Source of the DNA: Lingula anatina | Taxonomy: Eukaryota; Brachiopoda; Lingulata; Lingulida; Lingulidae | DNA length: 53,826 nucleotides | Direction: 5' to 3' | Assembly (NCBI RefSeq): GCF_001039355.2 | Contig: NW_019776186.1 | Location: 7,106-60,931, forward strand | In this document: positions 46,041 to 53,826 of the stretch, one piece after another | Numbering within the stretch: position 1 is the stretch's first letter | Layout of the letters: the number at the start of each line of letters is the position of its first letter | Notes under the pieces: generated by a model | Databases searched by the model: none | The model's input: only the letters and a program-made list of their open reading frames with translations | What the model was told of the DNA's origin: nothing | Made by a program: the position numbers and the translations under genes

Positions 46041-46346
46041 CAGTGTTAGAAATTAAGGCTGGACCTTCTGCCCGGGCTGACAACTTTCAGAATGGGCTGA
46101 GAAGTTTTCCTACCCGGCAGACATTCAGTCCAGGGCCCCGTATCTCTAAAGCATCGTGTATTGTGAATCGCTATATCAAATAGAGGCTACATTGTATTAT
46201 ATGGGACGAGTATGGGCAAGTTATGGAATCGAGATGCTTGCCCAAGTGCGCAACACAGCGAAGCTTTCGAGATACGGGGCCCAGCTACTTTTCAAGATGG
46301 CTGGACTTTCGGTCCAGCAACTAATTTTCCTAAGAGGCAAACACTG
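46041..46346. mobile_element. Non-autonomous hAT-type element with 8-bp target duplication
   Basis: The element starts CAGTGTTAGAAATTAAGG and ends GAGGCAAACACTG, so its termini are CAGTGTT/AACACTG. It is flanked on both sides by ATAACACC (46033-46040 and 46347-46354). An 8-bp target duplication and CAGTG-type ends are the mark of the hAT superfamily. There is no transposase frame. A 150-bp GGGCCCC MITE is nested inside. Confidence 0.85.
46133..46282 (+). repeat. 150-bp MITE with GGGCCCC ends (copy 2, nested)
   Basis: The ends GGGCCCCGTATCTCTAAAGC and GCTTTCGAGATACGGGGCCC are inverted repeats. The interior (GGAATCGAGATGCTTGC, ATATGGGACGAGTATGGGCA) is the reverse complement of the copy at 19578-19725. 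It sits inside the hAT-type element. Confidence 0.82.
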
Positions 46347-46543
46347 ATAACACCACACTAGTGGACATGATCAGATACTGTGAATGGCTGTTTTACACAT
46401 ACTTTTAAGGGGTAATGCTGCCATAAAATATTTGTTTGTTTCCCATTACCCAACTATGTTTTTTAAACTTATGTATTTAGGTATGATATTTTTTTCACTT
46501 ATTTAAAGATATGAACCAAGCATCAGTGAAGCTTGGATTCCCA

Positions 46544-47772
46544 GTATTGCATACAACATTGGTCAAAAAGGTTGTCCCACCCCCATTTCCATGTACTTTT
46601 ATTAACAAATGATCACCTTACAGGTGTATATTGTTATTAATGGTGCTTTATATTCTAGATACCATGTCTAACATGATTAATGGTTCAAAAGATACAAAAT
46701 AGTGGTGTGAATATGCACATTTTTTACCATTTAGTCAAATTTATAACAGGTACCCCCTCAAGTCCAATGTTTCACTGTGATTTCCACAGATGTAAAGATC
46801 TTCAAGAACTGACTTTGGGCTTCATCATAACAGCACACTTGCTCACACTTCTCGCCTGGCAAGTGATTTGTTGTAGAAACTCAATGTTCTAAGGACGGAA
46901 CCACCATCTTTGAGCCCTGATATTAACCTTACTAATCACCTGTGACATGAATTGGAGTATGTAATGCAGAGGAGAACCAACCCCATAAAAACATGGACCA
47001 ACTCCCCCAAGCTGTTTAGGAAGAATGGGACAATATCCCACAGAACAGAATTGTTACCCATGTTGAAAGCTTGTCGCGCCATCTACAGGAGATAATTGCA
47101 GTACGCGGTAGACACATACGCTTTTAGGCACGTGACCTTTAACGACCACATCCTAAANGTATTGCATACAACATTGGTCAAAAAGGTTGTCCCACCCCCA
47201 TTTCCATGTACTTTTATTAACAAATGATCACCTTACAGGTGTATATTGTTATTAATGGTGCTTTATATTCTAGATACCATGTCTAACATGATTAATGGTT
47301 CAAAAGATACAAAATAGTGGTGTGAATATGCACATTTTTTACCATTTAGTCAAATTTATAACAGGTACCCCCTCAAGTCCAATGTTTCACTGTGATTTCC
47401 ACAGATGTAAAGATCTTCAAGAACTGACTTTGGGCTTCATCATAACAGCACACTTGCTCACACTTCTCGCCTGGCAAGTGATTTGTTGTAGAAACTCAAT
47501 GTTCTAAGGACGGAACCACCATCTTTGAGCCCTGATATTAACCTTACTAATCACCTGTGACATGAATTGGAGTATGTAATGCAGAGGAGAACCAACCCCA
47601 TAAAAACATGGACCAACTCCCCCAAGCTGTTTAGGAAGAATGGGACAATATCCCACAGAACAGAATTGTTACCCATGTTGAAAGCTTGTCGCGCCATCTA
47701 CAGGAGATAATTGCAGTACGCGGTAGACACATACGCTTTTAGGCACGTGACCTTTAACGACCACATCCTAAA
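46544..47772. repeat. Identical 614-bp direct duplication around a single N
   Basis: 46544-47157 and 47159-47772 appear identical base for base by eye, separated by one N at 47158. They cover the left end and the transposase relic of the Tc1-like element. A perfect copy at an N join is best explained as an unmerged contig overlap. Confidence 0.93.
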
Positions 47773-48076
47773 GCTAATTGTGTGTAAATTTGATGATATT
47801 TGATGGCGTCTTTTCAATTTAATAGACAATCCTTCACATCTGTAGAAATCACAGTGAAACATTGGATTTGAGAAGTTACCTGTTAAAACATTGACTAAAT
47901 GGTATAAAATGTGTATATTTTCACCACTATTTTGTATTTTTTTAACCATTAATCATGTTGGACATGGTATCTTGAATAAAAAGCACTAGTTATAACAATT
48001 TATACCTGTGAGCTGATCATTTGTAAATTAAAGTTCATGGAAATGGGGGTGGGACAACCTTTTGACCAATGTTGTA
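46552..48076 (+). mobile_element. Dead Tc1/mariner-like element
   Basis: Terminal inverted repeats TACAACATTGGTCAAAAAGG (46552) and its complement ending CCAATGTTGTA (48076) continue inward for over 200 bases and sit at TA dinucleotides. Inside is the C-terminal relic of a Tc1-type transposase: EEWDNIPQNRIVTHVESLSR, then HLQEIIAVRGRHIRF and a stop, with one stop codon just upstream of the relic. The catalytic DDE core is gone. A 614-base part is present twice because of an assembly join (see 46544-47772), so the true element is probably about 910 bases. Confidence 0.85.
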
Positions 48077-50239
48077 TAAACCACTTCTACTAGTTCCTTA
48101 TAAGACTTGAAGAAATTCAACATGCCAAGCTAGCAGAAAAATCTGTTCAAATGTCAATTCAGGTAATATTCAATGACTATGTTATTTGTAATATAGTTAT
48201 ATTATTTGAAACTATATTCTGCCATTTGGTCTGCTTTTGTGGCAAAAAATTGACTTCATAATGTTTTTATGAGAATTTTATATGGAGAAGGGGAAACAAA
48301 CATTCCTGGTGGCAGTGTAAAATTACCAAATTGTTAATTTTGATGAAAACAGTGTACTTAATGTGCATAAGTATTTTTTCATTAAATGTCAATCCTGTTT
48401 TGATAAGCAGGGCCGATTTTACCATAAAAAACAGACAGCAAAGCTGACCAATGTACAAACACAAAGCAGAAAGTAATGAGGTTAATGCACATAAGTTTTT
48501 ATGGCAATTTTGATGCAGCATGAAATAATGTTCAGCATGATTAACACCACCTACCCCCTAGCCCACTATAGTTGGGCATGCTTTCAAGTTTACCAGGCTT
48601 GTGGGCAAAGCATTATTTAATACATCTGCTGCTATCCACTGTATTGTAATTATGCTCTTAGTGAGTTTGAGTTCTTTTTTCTTTGAATTCTTGTATTTGT
48701 GTAGCATACATTGTATTCAATTGTATTATGTCCAATACCACATATTTTTTTATTTAATCATTATCAATTACCATGTTATAGTAGTTACTGTGACTTATAT
48801 TTGACGTGAGATCATGGGTTTGAAATAAACTTAATAAACTAACAGCTTAGTTTATTATTTAGAGCAATGTATTTAGTTTGTTGTGAATAATAAATGATTT
48901 AAAAACTTTTAAAATAAAATTTAAGATTTTATATGTAATTTTCTTATAATATCTAGCATACTTGTGTTTTTATTTTGGCATGAAACCTATGGGTAGCTAG
49001 TAAGACAAGAACCTTTTGTGAAGAAGAAATAATTTGAAATTCATTGAAAATTGAATTACTGCATACTGAGAGACACTTAGCATAAGAGGTTAACAATCAC
49101 AGGTCTCTGCACTTTGTCACACAACCTGGCTATAGAGACTGGGCAGTGGGACCGTATCACTAGAGAGGATAGAACCTGTGTTTGCAGGGTGTCAGTGCAA
49201 ATAGCAGATCATGTGTTGGGTGAATTACCCCTGACTAAAAGACTGATAGACCAACATTATATATATATATGAGCTTAGCGTAGGTCCTGTGGAAGCTGTT
49301 TATTGAGCTTGAGTGTGATGCACAGATTGTGAATTATACACACCATGGTGCTGATATCAGCGCCTTCAAAATTAGGAGTTTTAGTTAGGAAATGTACAAT
49401 TTCGAATTGTGTGTATAATAAATAATGCACTGCTACCCCCTAGAATTCCCTACGGCTTGGCATGCTATCATGTCTACTGGGCTCTAGGGCAGTGGATTAT
49501 TTACTACATATACAAAAGACATGTATTATACTGTTATTCCTTGAATTGTATTAGCTTTTTTTTTTTTTTTTATAAATGTTTATGTTGGCATGTGGTATAT
49601 AGTAGAAAATACATAATTGGCTTTAGAGTTGTTATATGCGACTGTTGTGAAATGTTTTATTAGGTTTTAGGGGAGTACTTTCACTCTACTTATATCAAAT
49701 AAGAGACCAGCTTCCACCCTCGTGATATATGCCTTGAGCACCTCTAACTGTTGTTGGCATATCTTGTATTAGCTTACTATTCACTTCTTTCATATTTAGT
49801 AATTGTCATTACTATTTTTGACATTTAAAGAACTGATTTATAGTTTATGTATATATGAATAAAATTATTATGTTCTGATAAAAAGCAACTACAAATAAGT
49901 CTAACACTTAGCCAATGTTTGCCAATTGTGTGTAGTATTGTCAGAAAGGCAATAAATGTTGTGGCAAAAGACTGTTCTGTTTCTTTATTCACATTGATAT
50001 GCATCTTTGTAAATGTAAAAAAGTGCATCATATACAAAATTAATATGACCCTCCTCCCCCCCCCCCCCTCCAACCTGTGACCTCCAGTATAAAATAAACC
50101 TTTGCTGTATAGATGGCTTCTTCCTACAACAACCCCTCATTTGTAGGTTTGCCCGTCAATGGAAAAGTGTTTATGGCAATAACCTGAACTAAACAGAACC
50201 CTTACCAGGTAAGGTAAAATTCCATTGTGTTTGTCTTAT
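48077..50239. other. Intergenic DNA, possible old duplication
   Basis: No gene recognised. Two segments (about 48541-48640 and 49425-49500) share CTACCCCCTAG, TTGGCATGCT(A/T)TCA, a CTGGG/CAGGC step and a (G/A)GCA...ATTATTTA end, suggesting an old duplicated repeat. A poly-T run lies at about 49556-49571. Confidence 0.4.
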
Positions 50240-51195
50240 TGGGTACGTACGGATAAAATTTAGTCCCAAAATATTACACGTCCCTATACTCCCGTTACCG
50301 ATAGATACATAAAGGAAAAACGGAAAAAACGTCTTTTTAGATTTAAATACCGATAGATCCGATTTTTTTCTGCTGTCCTATATATTTGCGTTCCTATAAG
50401 TATGACGTCCTCATAAACCCACGTCCTTTAAATCCGCATACCTATAGCATGGGCGTAACTAGGCATACGCACGGATGCACTGTGCGTACAATTTTTTGGC
50501 CAACCATGATATTATTTTATATAAATTAAGTGTATTTTTCACGGAATATAAAAAAAAATCCTCTGCTTATTAAAGTCACCTGTATGTACAAATCCTCTGT
50601 ATCAATTGTATTAGGCACAATTGTTCTGACCCCCCCCCCCTTCCCCCCCGTCTTGCAAACTGAAATAAACAATGCCTGTAACCTTAACAGGTCCTATCTT
50701 AATCGTACATCTAACTGAAACTTCCTTTACCTCTTAATTGGAGGGTTCAGTGGCCTTCAACTCTTCTGTACCCTCTTTCTTGAGAATATCTGGCGATATT
50801 TATCTCAGGTAAAAATCTGCCTGAGTGTTATTTTCAAAGAGCNTTACTGTTCTAGCGTCAGAACACTGTTTAAAGCGTTCTCAAAATGCAACATTCGAAC
50901 ACGTAAAAAGTGTTCTGAATTTACATGTAAATGTGTTCTAAACAAAACAAAACAAAAAAGAACATAAAAATGTGTTCTAAAGTTCACAACGCAAGTTGAT
51001 ATGGGCCTTTTAGCCGATTACGATGTCAGGTAGATGGATCTAGCGGTACCTGGATCTAAAGATACGTGGGTTTATAGGAATCTGTTGGTGGATCTATCGG
51101 AACGTAAATTTAACGAGACGTAAATCTATTGAGACGTGTATGTATAGAGACGTATCTATCGGGGCGAATATCTTATTGGGACGTTTATCTATATG
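50240..51195. repeat. Inverted pair of short-period (about 17-bp) arrays
   Basis: The left arm (about 50240-50460) and right arm (about 51025-51195) are loosely inverted copies. Both contain steps such as GGATCTATCGG, GGACGT or GAGACGT, TAAATCTATTG, and GGATCTAAAGATACGTGGGT/GGATTTAAAGGACGTGGGTT. In the right arm the unit GAGACGTAAATCTATT recurs every 16-20 bases. Between the arms lies GGGCGTAACTAGGCATACGC and a single N at 50843. It may be a DNA element with repetitive subterminal arms. Confidence 0.55.
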
Positions 51196-51886
51196 GCGGA
51201 CCCCAAAAAAACAAACCCTCTCCATATACTGGACTCGGTTTCACTATTACTCTTCTCTCTCAAAAACAGGTGCGATATTTCTGAAATCCTTGCATTTTGT
51301 TTTTATCATTAGGGTTTCTTTTTTAATTTCTTATTAATTTGTTTTTCTTGGAAAAATATTAGAAAAAGGCCTCCAATGCTGGCATAGGAATTTTCTCCCT
51401 TTTGGCCTATCTGTGTCAAAAAGCTCTTTTAGTTTTGATACCTAAAGTTAACAAATGATCTTTTAAGAAAAAAACAAAAACAAAAAATGAAAATGTCATT
51501 GCCAATTTGGGAATTGATTTCTCATGAAGATGCATATTAGCTTTTAATCTTCTAAGAGAACAAACAACAGTTAGATGTAGATTTTTTTTTTAGATATTTT
51601 AGGACAAATAAATAAATTCCATCGCCGCAAGCAAAGAAAGTGAATCAGTGAATGCGATAGATGTGCCTAGTCAGGCACAACATGATTGTTACAATCTCCG
51701 GTGAATATTTTGATGCTCATTAAAATAACAAAAATGTCACCTTTCCCCTTTCTCTCCTTCTGTTTCTTTCGAAGTTGGCGCTATATATTCTCAGGTATTT
51801 ATGTATGATGAACAATATGGACTGAATCTGAAAATTCTGATTTAACGAATCACGACCTAATGACCCATTTGCGTCAAAACTAAAAC

Positions 51887-53796
51887 ATGGCGACGACCAT
51901 TGTGCTTTGCGACCGCTGTACAGTGGGGAAAACCAAGAGAATAAAGCTTGATTCGATAAATTTAAGTGACAATGTTGGTAAATTACGTATTGCTGCATCA
52001 CAGAAGACGAACTTGCCAAAGGAACAAATAGGTGAAATAAGATTTTAAAAAAATATTTCTTACTTTTCGCAACCGCATTGGCCTGCTTAACAGTGAGTTG
52101 CTAAATGTTAAGGTATTTTATGCAAAAGAATGCATAGGATGTATCCCTACGTTAGAATAAACGTCATAATTGTTAACACTAGTACACAGTCAAAACTAAT
52201 GTGACTAATAAAGTCTACCAACTAGTTTTTGTATTTGTAGATCTACCGATTATAACTTGTGACAATTTCAACTGGCAGCATATATTTGCTCTTTTTTAAA
52301 AATGTCCATATACCTTCCTTCTGCTGTTGATAATTTTTGTTATGTTTGGCTTAGCCTTTGCCATATGTACAGTACACGATTCGAGTGTGTGTGCGTGCGT
52401 GCATGCATGCGTGTGTGTGAAGGGAGGGGGGCAGTCCCAATGCTAAAATAGGGTACATAAAATATCTGCTAATGGCACACACAAATTCACCAGTTGCACA
52501 CCAGTTGCGATTATTGCAAGATAAGGTTTTAACTGTCAAAGTGATGAAAGGAAAGTTTAAAATTAAGCCAAACAACATACAATGTAAAAGCCATAACTTA
52601 TTTTTTGTTTTATTTTTTAGAGCTAATTTACTGTGGACGATGTCTCCAAGATGATGAAACGTTGGAGTCCTATGGAGTGAAGCCAGGGACAACAGTTCAT
52701 GCACTGAAGAAGACCAACATAGAAGACAATGAACAGCCACTTGGTATGAAATTGTGGTTGTTATGATCATAAATTTATTGTCATTTAATTATTTTTCTTG
52801 TCATTCATTTGTTCTTTCTCATTTGGACATGTAATGAACTTTATTCTGATATTGACATTGATTTACTAGTATCTGTTCAATATATGCCAGCTTATGAATC
52901 AAGGATATGCATATGTACATATTTTCAATTCTTTTTATTCAGAAAAAATGGATAAAGCATCTATCCAACAAGTGGTGACAGCTCTCCAAGCTGCCATAAT
53001 TAACCCTAGTCACAGGGCAGTGGTGAGTACACACATATATCTGAACTCACTTCAGGACATTTGCTGATTATCTTCTTATATTTTAAGGAAAATATAGAAT
53101 ATTCTAAGCATTTTATTGAGAGACTGATACACTGTTACCAGCTTTATATATAGATTCCACACAGTTTTAACTGGTTTCCTTCATTTTCAGCTGTTATGCC
53201 ATTGTTTATAGCTTTATAAATAATAGATAATTATATTTTGAAAAATATTTTGTTGGCAACTCAGTTATTTTCTTAATTTCATGGCTGTTCCAAAGCTAAC
53301 TTAAAGGTGCATGTAATGAAAGTGCAGCAAAAATGGTGATCAATTTTTTATTCAAAATTTTGACATTAATATTTATATTTTTTACATGATATTATTTTTA
53401 TTTTGCCAGTTGGAACAAATGTTGAAGAACTCTGAAACTGTAGATAATATAATAGCTGCCACTCCCAAACTAGACAAAGACCCAGTGGCTGTGGGTAGGT
53501 ACTGATAGTTTATATTATATTATATTATATTATATTATATTATATTATATTATATTATATTATATTATATCAGTAATATAACAAAAAAAGTATTCAGTAA
53601 CTGAAATAGCTGCATAAGTGTGACTGTTGTTATAATAGAACTTATTTTAAATGTTGTAACAACAGCTGTGGGTAGACTTTGTAAGTAAACTGTCAGTTGG
53701 GCAGTGACAAAGAAATGTCAGTCTGTTCCTCATTTCAGCCATGATCCAGGACCCTGAGTTGATAGCTATGCTGGCAGATCCAAACATGGTGCACAA
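51887..53796 (+). CDS. UBL7: Ubiquitin-like protein 7 (5' part, runs off window)
   Basis: Exons on the plus strand: 51887-52031, 52621-52743, 52943-53022, 53410-53494 and 53739-53796, the last ending at a donor (CACAA|GTAAGT), so the gene continues past the window. The first 163 residues are visible. The N-terminal ubiquitin-like domain (about 1-80) includes LPKEQIELIYCGRCLQDDET and LESYGVKPGTTVHALKK, close to the human IDLIYCGRKLKDDQTLDFYG block. The following IIAATPKLDKDPVAVAMIQD and LIAMLADPNMVHK match the human IIVATPGL..DPIALGVLQD and ADPNML segment. The family's C-terminal UBA domain lies beyond the end. UBL7 is thought to act as a ubiquitin/proteasome-linked adaptor. The start MATTIVLCDR is preceded by a consensus-like AACATGG. 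Confidence 0.92.
53513..53571. repeat. (TATAT)n-type microsatellite
   Basis: A run of the pentamer TATAT/ATTAT in a UBL7 intron. Confidence 0.9.
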
Positions 53797-53826
53797 GTAA
53801 GTATGATGATGATAATAATGATAATA

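Larger units (their letters stand above)
45887..46400. repeat. Minisatellite, 51-55-bp units, split by an insertion
   Basis: Units begin GGTCATGATCGGATATTGTG (45887), GGTCATGGTCTGATGCTGTG (45938) and GGTCATGATCAGATACTGTG (45993), each ending near GTATAACAC. A fourth unit resumes after the hAT insertion as GGACATGATCAGATACTGTG (about 46364). Confidence 0.8.
45370..46551. other. TRAF 3' UTR and MITE-rich intergenic DNA
   Basis: No coding exon. It contains a diverged GATCGATC MITE, a 51-55-bp minisatellite and a hAT-type insertion, listed separately. Confidence 0.55.

Noticed and set aside
46680-47507. Two identical 70-codon frames
   Set aside because: Both lie in the inverted arm of the Tc1-like element; the second is an assembly duplicate. 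They are not the transposase frame.
1-53826. tRNA, rRNA, CRISPR, bacterial-type operons
   Set aside because: No convincing structures seen; spliced genes and repeats show this is animal nuclear DNA.

Overview
This window is nuclear DNA from an animal. The genes are split by many short GT-AG introns, the DNA is AT-rich, simple repeats and miniature transposons are common, and the proteins are conserved with vertebrates (SLC33A1, EMC10, TBC1D7, SYCP3, UBL7, TTC36, SZRD1, an HSD17B2-like enzyme, a TRAF). The mix fits a marine invertebrate such as a mollusc or an ambulacrarian. SYCP3 and HSD17B2-like genes, and frequent AGGCCTA-type words, argue against flies and nematodes. I cannot name the species from sequence alone.

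Layout: 1-2.5 kb, a repeat fragment and an intronless FMRFamide-receptor-like GPCR (-). 2.5-5.3 kb, gene-free DNA with fold-back repeats. 5.3-7.1 kb, TTC36 (-), head-to-head with SZRD1 (+, 7.4-10.0 kb). 10-16 kb, UTR, a 281-N gap and MITEs. 16-20.8 kb, SLC33A1 (-), complete in 8 exons. 20.8-29.4 kb, a small CARD-only gene (-, 24.6-24.9 kb), several local duplications, and an unrecognised first exon (-, 29.1-29.2 kb) facing TBC1D7 (+, 29.4-31.8 kb). 34.0-38.7 kb, HSD17B2-like SDR (-), head-to-head with EMC10 (+, 38.9-41.2 kb). 42.3-44.0 kb, SYCP3 (-). 44.0-45.4 kb, the 3' part of a TRAF (+). 45.4-51.9 kb, a repeat zone: MITEs, a hAT-type insertion with a nested MITE, a dead Tc1-like element and an inverted pair of short-period arrays. 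51.9 kb to the end, the 5' part of UBL7 (+), which runs off the window.

The genes serve unrelated housekeeping jobs (acetyl-CoA import into the ER, ER membrane protein insertion, TSC-complex signalling, steroid/retinoid-type redox, meiotic chromosome axis, TRAF signalling, ubiquitin shuttling). There is no operon-like logic beyond three divergent pairs 151-242 bp apart. The most informative oddities are: single-N joins flanked by duplicated sequence, which are probably assembly artefacts; a CARD-only reading frame; a TRAF whose RING/zinc-finger exons are not found next to it; and a precisely datable hAT insertion inside a minisatellite. All exon joins were read by eye from splice sites and protein similarity recalled from the families; no database search was run. 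I found no clearly new biological system.
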